A DNA stretch of 64,000 nt from Aneurinibacillus sp. REN35 (GCF_041379945.2 NZ_JBFTXJ020000002.1:124001-188000), one strand, 5' to 3'; counted from the first letter of the stretch, positions 1-9,310 are shown. Made by a program: numbers and translations. The notes: generated by a model not told the origin, from the sequence alone.

Positions 1-2
1 TA

Positions 3-944
3 GCCGGTTACCTGAAAAATTCCCGGGGGGTGATCTGTTCACCGGAACAGATTGTGGTGGGTGTAGGAATCTCATACAGCATAAGCATTCTTGCAAAATT
101 ACTTGAAGAAATTCAGTATATCGCTTTTGAAGAACCTGGATTTGCATCAGCCAGGGAACAGTTTCAATTGAGCCATTTCGAGCTGCTTCCTATTCCTGTT
201 GCCCGTAATCATTTTTTCATAAAAGAATTGGAGGGAAGCAAAGCACAAATGGTGTATGTTACACCGTCCCACCAGTTTCCTACAGGAAGAGTTATGCCGT
301 ATTCAGAGCGAAAATACCTGCTCAATTGGGCGAACAGGCAAAGTGCATACGTCATAGAAGATGATTATGATGGCGAATTTCGTTATTTTGGCAAACCGAT
401 CCCTTCCCTGCAAAGTCTTGATGAAAACGGGAGGGTCATCTACATCGGAACATTTTCCAAAGCCTTTACTCCCGCTTTGCGCATGAATTATATGGTTTTA
501 CCTGTAGAATTGGTGAGCCGCCTAGGAAACATACGTCACTTGCTGTTATGTCCATCTCGTGTGGAGCAATGGGCCATGAAGAGTTTTATGGAACAAGGGC
601 ATTGGTACCGACATATTCGCCGAATGCGGAACCTTTATAAAAAGAAGCATCTTAGATTAATAGAATTCATACGTACTCATTTTGGGAGTGCGGTTGAGAT
701 TACTGGACATAGCGCGGGACTTCATATTCAGGTCACTGTGAAGACCCGCATGAGCGCCGGGGAGTTAGTCAGACTAGCAGAAGATAAAGGAGTTGAAGTA
801 TATGACTTCAAGCAAATGTGGATGAATCCCGTTCAATTGGAATATCCACATATTTATTTGGGATTTGGAGGGATGAGTGAAGCGGATATGGAAACCGGTA
901 TTATCCTGTTAAAAGAAGCGTGGGCAAGCATTTTAGAGAAATAG
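3..944 (+). CDS. MocR/PdxR-type GntR-family regulator, C-terminal aminotransferase-like domain (partial)
   Basis: The reading frame is open to the left edge of the window, so the N-terminal winged-helix part lies outside. The visible part is the fold-type I aminotransferase-like domain of MocR regulators. It has the EDDYDGEFRY segment and the PLP-lysine motif GTFSKAFTPALRMNY (lysine near codon 155 of the visible frame). The GTG at position 30 is inside the domain and is not the start. Family members bind PLP and usually control vitamin B6, GABA or amino-acid genes. The target here cannot be told. An AraC-type gene follows after a 124-base gap. Confidence 0.85.
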   Translation, partial: AGYLKNSRGVICSPEQIVVGVGISYSISILAKLLEEIQYIAFEEPGFASAREQFQLSHFELLPIPVARNHFFIKELEGSKAQMVYVTPSHQFPTGRVMPYSERKYLLNWANRQSAYVIEDDYDGEFRYFGKPIPSLQSLDENGRVIYIGTFSKAFTPALRMNYMVLPVELVSRLGNIRHLLLCPSRVEQWAMKSFMEQGHWYRHIRRMRNLYKKKHLRLIEFIRTHFGSAVEITGHSAGLHIQVTVKTRMSAGELVRLAEDKGVEVYDFKQMWMNPVQLEYPHIYLGFGGMSEADMETGIILLKEAWASILEK

Positions 945-1068
945 GCTACGTTATCCTTTTCAAAATCATACGGTGTCAGTGATACAAAAAGACCCTACAT
1001 ACTTGTGCACAAAATGTCGGAAGAACATATATAACACCTGCTATTCTTTTGAGTAAGGAGGTCGCGTA

Positions 1069-1953
1069 ATGGATTTGCTTAAAAACATGAACAAAGCGAT
1101 ACAGTATATTGAAGAAAATCTTGAGCATGACATTGACTTTAAAGAAGTGGCAAGGATAGCTTTCTGTTCTGAATATCATTTTAAAAGGATGTTTTCTTTT
1201 CTTGCAAGCATCACGTTATCAGAATATATCCGTCGAAGGCGCCTTACTCTTGCAGCATTTGAACTGAATAACAGCAATGTAAGGGTTATTGATATCGCTA
1301 TTAAATACGGATATCGTTCACCAGATTCTTTTACTAGAGCGTTTCAAAGTTTGCATGGTGTAACTCCTTCAGAAGCCAGAAACAATGGTCAAGCGTTAAA
1401 AGCTTATCCGCGTATGACCTTCCAATTATCAATTAAGGGAGGAAATGAAATGAACTACCGAATTGAAGAAAAAGAAGCTTTTCACATAGTAGGTATTAAG
1501 AAAAGGGTGCCTATTATTTTTCAGGGGGAGAATCCGGAAATCACTGCCATGTGGAAATCCTTGAACATGGAGAAGATCAATCAACTTAAAGAGCTATCTA
1601 ACGTTGAACCAAAAGGGATCATTCAAGCATCCACTAACTTTTCGGAAGGGCGTATGGAGGAAAAAGGGGGGCTTGACCATTATATAGGTGTAGCGACAAC
1701 GCATGCGTGTCCAGAAGAATTCTCTATACTTGAGGTTCCCGCCTTTACTTGGGCTGTATTCAAGTCAGTAGGGCCTTTCCCTCAGACGTTACAGGAAACG
1801 TGGGGACGTATATATTCCGAATGGTTTCCTTCCTCAAGCTATCAACAAACAGAGGGACCCGAAATTTTGTCCATCAAAGGCACTGATTTAACTTCATCAG
1901 CTGTCGAAAGTGAGATTTGGATTCCTGTTTTGCGAAATGAAGCAGGGGAGTAA
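1069..1953 (+). CDS. AraC-family transcriptional regulator with GyrI-like effector domain
   Basis: 294 aa. Residues 1-110 form a double helix-turn-helix AraC DNA-binding domain ([18 protein letters not shown], then [19 protein letters not shown]). Residues 125-290 match the GyrI-like/SOUL effector-binding fold. The layout is that of the Rob/BmrR-like multidrug-sensing branch. The ATG at 1069 follows AAGGAGGTCGCGTA, a strong ribosome binding site. A UUCG-loop terminator follows the gene. Which ligand it senses is unknown; the nearby EamA and MFS transporters are plausible targets but not shown. Confidence 0.88.
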   Translation: MDLLKNMNKAIQYIEENLEHDIDFKEVARIAFCSEYHFKRMFSFLASITLSEYIRRRRLTLAAFELNNSNVRVIDIAIKYGYRSPDSFTRAFQSLHGVTPSEARNNGQALKAYPRMTFQLSIKGGNEMNYRIEEKEAFHIVGIKKRVPIIFQGENPEITAMWKSLNMEKINQLKELSNVEPKGIIQASTNFSEGRMEEKGGLDHYIGVATTHACPEEFSILEVPAFTWAVFKSVGPFPQTLQETWGRIYSEWFPSSSYQQTEGPEILSIKGTDLTSSAVESEIWIPVLRNEAGE

Positions 1954-1964
1954 GTGTATGGGCT

Positions 1965-1988
1965 GAGCTGCTTCGGCAGCTCTTTTGC
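1965..1988 (+). terminator. Intrinsic terminator after the AraC-type gene
   Basis: GAGCTGC / GCAGCTC stem with a UUCG tetraloop, followed by TTTT and a T-rich tail, just after the stop at 1953. Confidence 0.75.
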
Positions 1989-2045
1989 ATTTTATTGTAA
2001 AATAAAGGTGATATACTTGCGTGTTGCAAATGAAAGGGGAGTAGT

Positions 2046-2576
2046 ATGGCGTTCACTTCACTTTTATTCATCGGGATATTTGCAATCTTTGTTCTGTTAC
2101 TCGTTAAAAACACACTAATTAGGAAAGTTAGTGTGAATGATAAAGTAGCTCAAAAATGTAAAAATACCACATGGTTTCAAAATCATTGGAAAGCAGGGGT
2201 GTTTTTATTTGTTAGTAATGCGATTCTCTTTTCTTTAGCGGGCTGAATCCTTTATTCCCTTGTCTATTTTAAGGTTCCTTTCGCTCCTATAGCTATTATG
2301 CTGCTTGCTGTGATTAGTAGTGTGCTGCTTTGGATCACAATAAATCAAACATGGCAGGGGAGTAAGGTCAATCGTTTGAAGATGGGGGTAGTGGGAAGCA
2401 GCTTTTATATAATGCTAAGTTTGGTTTTTATTTATTGGTTAGTCACATTACAGCCATCCTATCCTGGCGAAGACACTTTTATGCGTGCGATTGGCATACT
2501 GTTGGGTATTATTGTGACAGCAGTAGCTTTTATTACGTGCTTTATCCTTACAGGGTTTTCTAAAAGTAATAGGTAG
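2046..2576 (+). pseudogene. Multi-pass membrane protein interrupted by an in-frame TGA
   Basis: Two open stretches, 2046-2243 and 2247-2576, are in the same frame and are split only by TGA at 2244-2246. Reading through gives one continuous hydrophobic protein of about 175 aa with around five membrane segments; the joined region reads SLAG-stop-ILYSLVYFKVP. A TGG-to-TGA change would explain this, giving Trp at the break. The second half has no good ribosome binding site before its first ATG (2298). I do not recognise the family. It is most simply a recently inactivated gene; sequencing error is the other possibility. Confidence 0.6.
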
Positions 2577-2685
2577 CAAATCATAGAGCATCCACTATCT
2601 CCTGGCGCTTTTCCAACAAGAGATGCAACTCTTACCTTCTTGTGAAGTGTGTTATGATAGTAAGGTTAATCACGGAGGTCAGACA

Positions 2686-3582
2686 ATGAAAATAAACAAA
2701 GGTGTCCTTTTTGTATTAGTAGGTGCTTCATGCTTTGGCTTTACGCCGATATTTGTGAAATTGGGTTTTAGCTATGGCTATTCACTTGGTCAAATTAACA
2801 TCGTTCAAATGATGATTTCCTTTTTCTTATTGTGGTCTTTTACTTTATGTAAACGATCTAATTTTACGGGACTTACTAAGGAAAATGTTCTTCAACTGAT
2901 GATGACCGGCTGTTTTGTCGGGTTAACAAGCATTTTTTATTATGGTGCGATGCAATATCTGCCCGCTTCACTAGCCATTATATTACTGTTTCAATTTGTT
3001 TGGATCGGGATTGTTTTAGAGTGGATTTTCAGCAGGGTAAAACCTGCGCCTGTAACTTTCTTGTCTATCATTTTAATTTTAGTTGGGGTCTTTTTTGCTT
3101 CAAATATTTTAAATGGAGACATACAGGGCCTACCGGTTAAAGGTTTTGTTTTTGGCATTTTATCCGCTTTCACGTATGCGGGTTTTCTTTTTTTTAGTGG
3201 AAAGGTTGCTGTACATGTGAGTCCATGGGCTCGAAGCTCTTTGATGATTACAGGCTCAACCATTTTAGTTTTTCTCTTATTCATGCACGACATACCAACT
3301 GTACTGCCATTGCAGGGGGATTTGTTAACGATCGCGGCTGGTGTTTCGTTATTTGGAGCTGTCCTCCCACCATTATTTTTTGCGGTAGGTATACCTTTGG
3401 TTTCAGGAGGAGTCGCAAATATTTTAACATCTATTGAATTACCTATCGCCATTCTATCTGCGAGCATTATTTTATCAGAAGCGGTAACGCCGCTTCAGTG
3501 GGTAGGCACAGCTATTATCCTTCTAGCTATCGCATTAAATGAACGCGGTGCCAGCCTCTTTCGAATGAGAAAGCATCCGTAA
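2686..3582 (+). CDS. EamA/DMT-family transporter
   Basis: 298 aa, about ten hydrophobic segments in two five-helix repeats, the layout of EamA (DMT superfamily) metabolite exporters. The N-terminus reads GASCFGFTPIFVKLGFSYGYS, typical of the first repeat. The ATG at 2686 follows CGGAGGTCAGACA; an upstream in-frame ATG-region start at 2623 has no such signal. The substrate cannot be predicted. It stands alone, with about 250 bases of apparently empty or decayed sequence after it. Confidence 0.85.
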   Translation: MKINKGVLFVLVGASCFGFTPIFVKLGFSYGYSLGQINIVQMMISFFLLWSFTLCKRSNFTGLTKENVLQLMMTGCFVGLTSIFYYGAMQYLPASLAIILLFQFVWIGIVLEWIFSRVKPAPVTFLSIILILVGVFFASNILNGDIQGLPVKGFVFGILSAFTYAGFLFFSGKVAVHVSPWARSSLMITGSTILVFLLFMHDIPTVLPLQGDLLTIAAGVSLFGAVLPPLFFAVGIPLVSGGVANILTSIELPIAILSASIILSEAVTPLQWVGTAIILLAIALNERGASLFRMRKHP

Positions 3583-3829
3583 GAGTGTACGTGAAGTAAT
3601 ATTTTGGAATAAGGTAAATGCTGCGGTGGATGAAACCTTTACTAGCACAGATTCGTACAAAGATATTGTTGCGACGGATATAAAGAAGTGATTGGGGTGT
3701 TCCCAGTTATTCTTTATTAATACTTTAATGACTGACATTCATTCAAATGAGTGAGGGTGTGTATATATGAAGTAGTGTAAGCATGACATTGTGGTATGTA
3801 GGCGTTACATATTTAGGAGGTATAAGAAA

Positions 3830-4057
3830 ATGCATGAGGAGCTTAAATTGCGTCCTTTGGAACGGGAAAATTTGAAATTTGTTCATGACTTGAATAATGA
3901 CGCGAATATTATGTCGTATTGGTTTGAAGAGCCTTATGAGGCTTTTGTCGAGCTGCAGGATGAGTTTTTCGTTAACGGCAGCTATCATAACGCCATACGA
4001 ATGTGTATTTTTCAGCAGCAGTATGTAGAAATGAAAGGCAGTTGCTTTGCTCGCTGA
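3830..4057 (+). pseudogene. speG: speG-like spermidine/spermine N-acetyltransferase with the central acetyl-CoA domain deleted
   Basis: The 75-aa frame joins the first about 40 residues of SpeG ([35 protein letters not shown]) directly to the SpeG C-terminal tail ([19 protein letters not shown]). From memory of the family, about 90-100 residues including the GNAT acetyl-CoA loop are missing, while the frame is preserved across the junction near 3957-3960. The ribosome binding site TAGGAGGTATAAGAAA is intact. The protein cannot be an acetyltransferase as it stands. A deletion between short repeats (GAGCTG occurs at the junction) is a plausible origin. Confidence 0.75.
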
Positions 4058-4230
4058 ACCGGATATGTCTAATCTCACTCGCCGCTGCTGATGTGGGATG
4101 GGGTATCATCAGAATTTTAGTTGTTGCCGATAAAATAAAATGTGCTCAAAAAAGGGCTTTCTCGTAGTCGGTTTGGAATCGAACAGGCCATCGATAAAGA
4201 GGAGAGCAAGAAGGGTAGAGGTGTAAAAAA

Positions 4231-5451
4231 GTGAATACAGTTCGCAGTAAAAAGATGGCATTAGTTATATTGCTGGGCAATATTTTTATCCCGTTTTTAG
4301 GGATTGGCTTAATTATTCCGATTATGCCAGCTTTTATGAATGAAATGAATTTATCGGGAACAACCATGGGTTATATGGTGGCAGCATTTGCCTTTGCACA
4401 ATTATTGATGTCTCCTTTAGCAGGAAGATGGGTCGATCAGTTCGGCAGGAAAAAAATGATTGTCCTTGGTCTATTTGTTTTTGGTATTTCTGAACTTCTA
4501 TTCGGTATTGGAACCCACGTATCTGTCTTGTATTTGTCAAGAATTTTAGGTGGGATTAGTGCAGCTTTTATTATGCCTGGCGTAACAGCCTGTGTTGCGG
4601 ATATTACTTCATTAGAAGAACGTCCCAAAGCGTTGGGATACATTTCAGCTGCTGTGAGCACGGGTTTTATTATTGGACCGGGAATTGGAGGATTTATTGC
4701 TGAATATGGAATCCGGCTGCCATTCTTTGTTGCAGCGGCCCTTGCTTTTATTGCGGGAATCGCTTCCTTACTCGTTCTTAAAGAATCGCTATCCAAAGAA
4801 AAATTGGCTGTAATATCCGCTAAAAATAAACATACGAGTCATCTGCAGGAGTTAAAAAAATCATTACAGCCCATTTATATTGTTGCGTTTATCATTGTCT
4901 TCGTTCTAGCGTTTGGCTTATCCATCTATGAAACGGTATTCAGCCTGTTTTCAGACCATAAATTTGGATTTACCTCAAAAGATATCGCATATATCATCAC
5001 GCTCAGCTCGATTTTTGGTGGCGTGGTGCAGGTGTTTTTATTTGGGAAAATGATTGACGTGTTGGGTGAGAAGAAGTTGATTCAAATATGTCTGGTGGCA
5101 GGCGGCATACTCGCAGTTATTTCTACAGTCATTTCGAGTTTCTGGCTTGTTCTGGCTGTCACCTGCATGATCTTTTTAGCATTTGATCTGCTTCGGCCGG
5201 CACTCATGACGTTTCTCTCCAGAGCAGCCAGCCAGCATGAACAGGGCTTTGTGGCTGGGATGAATTCAACATACACAAGTTTAGGGAATATTGTAGGTCC
5301 GGCAGTCGGCGGTATACTGTTCGATATGAACATTCATTTTCCGTATTTGTTTTCTTCCGTGATTCTAATGATCGGTCTGGCTATCACAATGGCTTGGAAG
5401 GATGTACAATTCACAGAGAAAAAGAAAATAGAGCAGAGAAGCGTATCCTAG
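4231..5451 (+). CDS. MFS drug:H+ antiporter (Bmr/NorA-like)
   Basis: 406 aa with 12 predicted membrane helices. MFS motif A is present between helices 2 and 3 (GRWVDQFGRKKMIVLG), and a motif C-like GPGIGGF occurs in helix 5, which marks drug antiporters of the DHA1 group. The start is GTG with a modest ribosome binding site (AGAGGTG). Closest in layout to the Bmr/NorA/YttB-type exporters of Bacillales. The substrate is unknown. Confidence 0.85.
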   Translation: MNTVRSKKMALVILLGNIFIPFLGIGLIIPIMPAFMNEMNLSGTTMGYMVAAFAFAQLLMSPLAGRWVDQFGRKKMIVLGLFVFGISELLFGIGTHVSVLYLSRILGGISAAFIMPGVTACVADITSLEERPKALGYISAAVSTGFIIGPGIGGFIAEYGIRLPFFVAAALAFIAGIASLLVLKESLSKEKLAVISAKNKHTSHLQELKKSLQPIYIVAFIIVFVLAFGLSIYETVFSLFSDHKFGFTSKDIAYIITLSSIFGGVVQVFLFGKMIDVLGEKKLIQICLVAGGILAVISTVISSFWLVLAVTCMIFLAFDLLRPALMTFLSRAASQHEQGFVAGMNSTYTSLGNIVGPAVGGILFDMNIHFPYLFSSVILMIGLAITMAWKDVQFTEKKKIEQRSVS

Positions 5452-5548
5452 GGTAGTTAATTGATCTGCTTCACACTGAGATAGAAGCTTGTGTCTTGGC
5501 CGGGTATTTTTGATATGCTGTGCATGTGGGAAAGGGAGGGAGATTATA

Positions 5549-6241
5549 ATGAAGATGCAGAGTTCATCGGATGCGAAGATCGGTATTCTTATGCTGGATA
5601 CGACGTTTCCTCGAATGAAAGGAGACATTGGAAATCCTGCAACCTTTCCATTTCCGGTGATGTATAAAGTTATTCCGGGAGCGACGGTTAAACGAGTGGT
5701 ACATGAGCATGACGCTGCGCTGCTTGAGCCGTTTATTGAAGCGGCGCAAGAGTTGGAAGCGCACGGTGTACAGGCGATTACGACAAGCTGTGGTTTTTTG
5801 GCGTTATTTCAAAAAGAAATCGCTGCAAAGGTCAGCGTTTCGTTCTATTCGTCAAGCCTCCTGCAAGTTCCGCTTGTATATACCGTTGCAGGCACAGGCG
5901 GCTCAATCGGCATTATTACGGCAAATCAATCATCACTAAGTCCGAGGCATATTACTGCTGCTGGTATAGCTGATCTGCCCATCCATATAGCTGGTATGGA
6001 GGAGTGTCCATCTTTTCGTCAGTCCATCCTGGAGGGAGCGGCACATCTGGATAAACAAGCCATTGAAGAAGAAATCGTGCAAAAAGCGAAGGAGATGAAG
6101 GAGACTCATCCTGACATGAAAGCCATCGTCCTTGAGTGTACAAATATGCCTCCGTATCGTGATCGTATCAAGCAGGACATACAGCTGCCTGTCTTCGATA
6201 TTGTGACGTTAACTCATTATATATACGATGCCCTGCCGTAA
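5549..6241 (+). CDS. Aspartate/glutamate racemase-family protein
   Basis: 230 aa. The two cysteines expected of cofactor-independent Asp/Glu racemase-like enzymes are present: TTSCGFL (about residue 83) and LECTNMPPYRD (about residue 197). The ATG at 5549 follows GGGAGGGAGATTATA; an upstream in-frame start at 5489 is less likely. The family includes racemases, arylmalonate decarboxylases and hydantoin racemases, so the substrate is open. A ROK protein gene follows 43 bases later, so the two may be co-transcribed. Confidence 0.75.
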   Translation: MKMQSSSDAKIGILMLDTTFPRMKGDIGNPATFPFPVMYKVIPGATVKRVVHEHDAALLEPFIEAAQELEAHGVQAITTSCGFLALFQKEIAAKVSVSFYSSSLLQVPLVYTVAGTGGSIGIITANQSSLSPRHITAAGIADLPIHIAGMEECPSFRQSILEGAAHLDKQAIEEEIVQKAKEMKETHPDMKAIVLECTNMPPYRDRIKQDIQLPVFDIVTLTHYIYDALP

Positions 6242-6284
6242 TTACGTGTGTGATGAGGTATTTAGAGGAGGGGGGAAGAGTATT

Positions 6285-7112
6285 ATGGACAAAGCGATTG
6301 GGGTAGACATTGGCGGCACAAAAATGTTGATGCTAGCAGAATATAAGGGAGAAAAATTAACGAAAATACTCCCGACTGGCATGACATGTACCAGCACCGA
6401 CATAAAAAAGGAGCTTTCTGCGTTTGTTGCAATGCTGCCTTTTACACCTTCGTGTATAGGCGTGGCTGTTCCGGGATTGGTTGAGGAGGAACGGGTCGTA
6501 GTAGCTTCTGACGTCCTGCCGGCTATTGCGGGAATGACGACGGATTTCTTATGTATGGGCGACTATCCAATCTACCTCATCAATGATGTTAAGGCCGCAC
6601 TCATACAAGAGAGTGCGGCTGTAGATGAGCACGCGACAACCGCGGTTCTAATGGTTGGAACAGGAATCGCTATCGGAGTAAAGGCCAACGGAAAGATTCT
6701 TACAGGTTGTAAGGGATGGGCTGGCGAATTGGGAAGCATACCGATACCGACTCTTGATGGGATAAGAACACTTGATACGGTTGCAAGCGGAGCGGGTATT
6801 CTTGCACAAGCAGGAGTCAGCGCTGCAAGGCTGCGACAGCAAATAGAACAGGGAGACGAGGCGTCCCGGCAGCTTATTCATACGGCAGGTGAGTATCTGG
6901 GATTGGGAATGGCGACGGTTATTCATCTGTTTAATCCGGAACGATTCATACTGGGCGGCGGCACCCTTCAGTATGAGGGATATGAAGAGGCGGCTGTGCG
7001 GACTGCACAAAAGTATACGCTTCCGCAGCTTTGGGAAGTATGTTCGGTTGAGAGGTCAAAAAATCCGGCGCATATGGTGGCGCAAGGGGCACGACGTTTT
7101 GCAAGCCGGTAG
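6285..7112 (+). CDS. ROK-family protein (sugar-kinase-like)
   Basis: 275 aa. It has the N-terminal phosphate motif GVDIGGTK, the catalytic-Asp segment INDVKAALIQES and the second glycine-rich motif VGTGIAIGVKANG. In the ROK signature region it reads TGCKGWAGELGSI and lacks the Cys-rich zinc site of glucokinase/NagK-type members, as many ROK kinases do. There is no DNA-binding domain, so it is a kinase type rather than a NagC/XylR repressor. The ATG at 6285 follows GAGGAGGGGGGAAGAG. Substrate unknown. Confidence 0.8.
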   Translation: MDKAIGVDIGGTKMLMLAEYKGEKLTKILPTGMTCTSTDIKKELSAFVAMLPFTPSCIGVAVPGLVEEERVVVASDVLPAIAGMTTDFLCMGDYPIYLINDVKAALIQESAAVDEHATTAVLMVGTGIAIGVKANGKILTGCKGWAGELGSIPIPTLDGIRTLDTVASGAGILAQAGVSAARLRQQIEQGDEASRQLIHTAGEYLGLGMATVIHLFNPERFILGGGTLQYEGYEEAAVRTAQKYTLPQLWEVCSVERSKNPAHMVAQGARRFASR

Positions 7113-7242
7113 CTTTACATCATACGCGCCATCAGAGTCTTCATGAAGAGAAGAGAGTAAGGCACGGACGTCCCTCTTTACATGACAGCAAAATAGGGCT
7201 ACCTTTAGTAAGTGTATGGTACATAGCAAAGGGGATGGTAAG

Positions 7243-7947
7243 GTGAATGCTCGTTTACATACGGAGACGTCTATGGACGCGCCTTTCATACAGCAGAATT
7301 CTGGACAGCGTGTCCTCGTGGTGACCTCTGTTGCAGCCGAACGGGAGGCTGTATTACGTGGGCTTACTAATGCCGAGGGATTTGATGTGCTGGTGGCGGG
7401 CGTCGGACCAGCAGCAGCGGCGGCGAGTACGGCGATAGCACTGGCCTCCGATATATATGCTCTGGTAATAAATGTGGGTATTGCCGGTGGCTTTGTCGGC
7501 CGTGCGGACGTGGGTTCACTTGTGGTGGCGGATGAAATTGTTGCCGCTGACCTTGGCGCACAAACTCCCGATGGGTTTATCAGCGTGGACGAACTGGGCT
7601 TTGGCTCCGCTCGTGTGCCGGTGGATCTCGTGTTGGCAAAGCAGCTGGCCGCAGTGCTGAATGAGGCGGGATTGCTTGTCACGACAGGAGCTGTGCTGAG
7701 CGTGTCTACAGTAACCGGTACGGCTGCGACTGCAGCGGAGCTTTCGGCCCGCATTCCGGGCGCCGCTGCTGAGGCGATGGAAGGATACGGTGTGGCGATC
7801 GCAGCCCAACAGAGCGGTGTGCCGGTGCTGGAGCTGCGGGCCATTTCAAACCCTGTCGGCCCGCGGGATCGAACGGCATGGCGCATGAAAGAAGCGCTGC
7901 AGGCGCTGCAGACAGCAAGTTCATTATTACCGGAGGTGGTACGATGA
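7243..7947 (+). CDS. mqnB: Futalosine hydrolase (menaquinone biosynthesis)
   Basis: About 234 aa, nucleoside-phosphorylase/MTAN fold. Features include VVTSVAAEREAVLRG near the start, the glycine-rich NVGIAGGFVG and the C-terminal EAMEGYGVAIAAQ segment with the purine/ribose-binding glutamate. It would release hypoxanthine from futalosine in the alternative menaquinone pathway. The GTG start at 7243 has AAAGGGGA seven bases upstream; an in-frame ATG at 7216 has no clear binding site. The stop overlaps the mqnD start (ATGA), which strongly supports the function. G+C is higher here than in neighbouring genes. Confidence 0.88.
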   Translation: MNARLHTETSMDAPFIQQNSGQRVLVVTSVAAEREAVLRGLTNAEGFDVLVAGVGPAAAAASTAIALASDIYALVINVGIAGGFVGRADVGSLVVADEIVAADLGAQTPDGFISVDELGFGSARVPVDLVLAKQLAAVLNEAGLLVTTGAVLSVSTVTGTAATAAELSARIPGAAAEAMEGYGVAIAAQQSGVPVLELRAISNPVGPRDRTAWRMKEALQALQTASSLLPEVVR

Positions 7948-8780
7948 AAATCGCTTTTTCTCCTTGTCCTAACGATACGTTTGTATTCCATGCTTGGGCG
8001 CATGGTTTGGTGCCTAATGCGCCGAAGCTAGAGATTACGTATGCAGACATTGATATTACCAATAGCATGGCAGCTAATTCGAATGGGCCTGATATACTTA
8101 AGATTTCGTATGCGGCTCTGCCATGGGTGCTGTCCGAGTATGCGCTGCTTCCATGCGGCGGCGCGCTTGGCAGAGGCTGCGGTCCTCTGGTATTGTCGCG
8201 GGACAATACCGATCCGGCAGCGCTTGCTGGACGTCGGGTGGCGGTTCCAAGCGAACGATCCACCGCTTATTTGCTGTTTCGGTTGTGGGCAGCTAAGCAT
8301 GTGCCGGGAGGCGTGGGTGAGATTGTCATTATGCCGTTTCATGAAATCATGCCAGCCGTACGCGATGGCGCTATTGATGCCGGATTGGTTATTCATGAGG
8401 CACGATTCACCTACCCGTCATACGGATTGAATCTTCTCAGTGATCTAGGAAGCTGGTGGGAGGAAGATACAGGTCTGCCGATTCCGCTTGGTGCGATTAT
8501 TGCCCGGCGCACACTTGATATTGAAGCAATCTCAGGTTGGATTCGTGCGTCCGTTGAGTATGCATGGGCGCACCCTGAAGTATCACAGGATTATGTGATG
8601 TGTCATGCACAAGAACTATCCCCGGAGGTAGCTCAGGCACATATTGATCTATATGTGAACAAATTCACCGCTAATTTGGGTGAGGACGGATATGCGGCGG
8701 TCACGGCGCTGCTAAGTCGGGCTGCCGAAGAAGGGTTAGTGCCGAATTTTGATTTGGCGTTGCTGCGCCAAAATGTATAG
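7944..8780 (+). CDS. mqnD: 1,4-dihydroxy-6-naphthoate synthase
   Basis: 278 aa, periplasmic-binding-protein-like fold of MqnD. It begins MKIAFSPCPNDTFVFHAWAH, the family signature, followed by DIDITNSMAA and the conserved VPSERSTAYLLFRLWA segment. It turns cyclic dehypoxanthinyl futalosine into 1,4-dihydroxy-6-naphthoate. The start has GGAGGTGGTACG in front and overlaps the mqnB stop by four bases, so the two are translationally coupled. mqnA, mqnC and mqnE are not in this window. Confidence 0.92.
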   Translation: MKIAFSPCPNDTFVFHAWAHGLVPNAPKLEITYADIDITNSMAANSNGPDILKISYAALPWVLSEYALLPCGGALGRGCGPLVLSRDNTDPAALAGRRVAVPSERSTAYLLFRLWAAKHVPGGVGEIVIMPFHEIMPAVRDGAIDAGLVIHEARFTYPSYGLNLLSDLGSWWEEDTGLPIPLGAIIARRTLDIEAISGWIRASVEYAWAHPEVSQDYVMCHAQELSPEVAQAHIDLYVNKFTANLGEDGYAAVTALLSRAAEEGLVPNFDLALLRQNV

Positions 8781-8792
8781 GATATTTTTCCT

Positions 8793-8827
8793 ATCGAGCC
8801 ATAAATAAACAAGGTTTGTGGCTCGAT
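8793..8827 (+). terminator. Inverted repeat after mqnD, possible weak terminator
   Basis: ATCGAGCCA and TGGCTCGAT form a perfect 9-bp stem with a 17-base loop just after the mqnD stop. A T-run appears only about nine bases further on, so termination strength is uncertain. Confidence 0.4.
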
Positions 8828-8860
8828 GGGGCCAGTTTTTAATAAAAGCTGCTTCTGTGG

Positions 8861-8889
8861 TTGTTATGTTCAAATGCGTATGCTATAAT
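8861..8889 (+). promoter_or_regulatory. Sigma-A promoter of the cold-shock gene with a long leader
   Basis: TTGTTA (8861-8866), a 17-base spacer, and TATAAT (8884-8889) with an extended TG two bases upstream. A start near 8896 would give a leader of about 148 bases before the csp ATG at 9044. Long leaders are typical of cspA-type mRNAs, where they fold as temperature-dependent structures. Confidence 0.7.
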
Positions 8890-9043
8890 CAACTCAAGCA
8901 ATGATTATATGTTGATGTTTATAATTCACATGTTATTAGGGGTTATAGATTCGATGTGTATGTAGCCCGTAATAATATGTGAATTTTTATTTTTACGGAA
9001 AATATTAAGTAACATATTACAGTAAATTTTTGGAGGTTTTTAC

Positions 9044-9244
9044 ATGAACACAGGTACAGTTAAATGGTTTAATGCAGAAAAGGGCTTTGGCTTCATCGAA
9101 AGACAAGATGGCGACGATGTATTCGTACATTTCTCCGCAATTACAGGCGAAGGTTTCAAATCTCTTGAAGAAGGCCAACGCGTAAGCTTTGATATCGTTC
9201 AAGGCAACCGTGGCGACCAAGCTGCAAACGTAGTAAAACTGTAA
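9044..9244 (+). CDS. csp: Cold-shock protein, CspA/CspB family
   Basis: 66 aa, a single OB-fold cold-shock domain with RNP1 (KGFGFIER) and RNP2 (DVFVHF). It binds single-stranded RNA/DNA and acts as an RNA chaperone. TTTTTGGAGGTTTTTAC gives a strong ribosome binding site. It has its own promoter and terminator, so it is monocistronic. Which csp paralogue it is cannot be told from one copy. Confidence 0.97.
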   Translation: MNTGTVKWFNAEKGFGFIERQDGDDVFVHFSAITGEGFKSLEEGQRVSFDIVQGNRGDQAANVVKL

Positions 9245-9258
9245 GAGACGAATGAGTA

Positions 9259-9290
9259 AAGGCCGCTGACTACTGTCAGCGGCCTTTTTA
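9259..9290 (+). terminator. Terminator of the cold-shock gene
   Basis: AAGGCCGCTGAC / GTCAGCGGCCTT is a perfect 12-bp stem with a TACT loop followed by TTTTTA. Confidence 0.9.
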
Positions 9291-9310
9291 TATTCAGGTG
9301 TAGTTCCCAT

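Noticed and set aside
2991-3467. Minus-strand open frame inside the EamA gene
   Set aside because: Lys/Pro/Thr-rich shadow of membrane-helix codons, no ribosome binding site.
3584-3691. About 36-codon fragment after the EamA gene (ending VATDIKK)
   Set aside because: It looks like the tail of a protein but no start or family could be supported; may be decayed sequence.
4058-4230. Gap between the speG stub and the MFS gene
   Set aside because: I see no gene, hairpin or convincing promoter in it.
7056-8003. 315-codon open frame on the minus strand across mqnB
   Set aside because: It mirrors the high-G+C mqnB gene, shows a Ser/Thr/Ala/Pro-rich shadow composition, and mqnB-mqnD are unmistakable on the plus strand.
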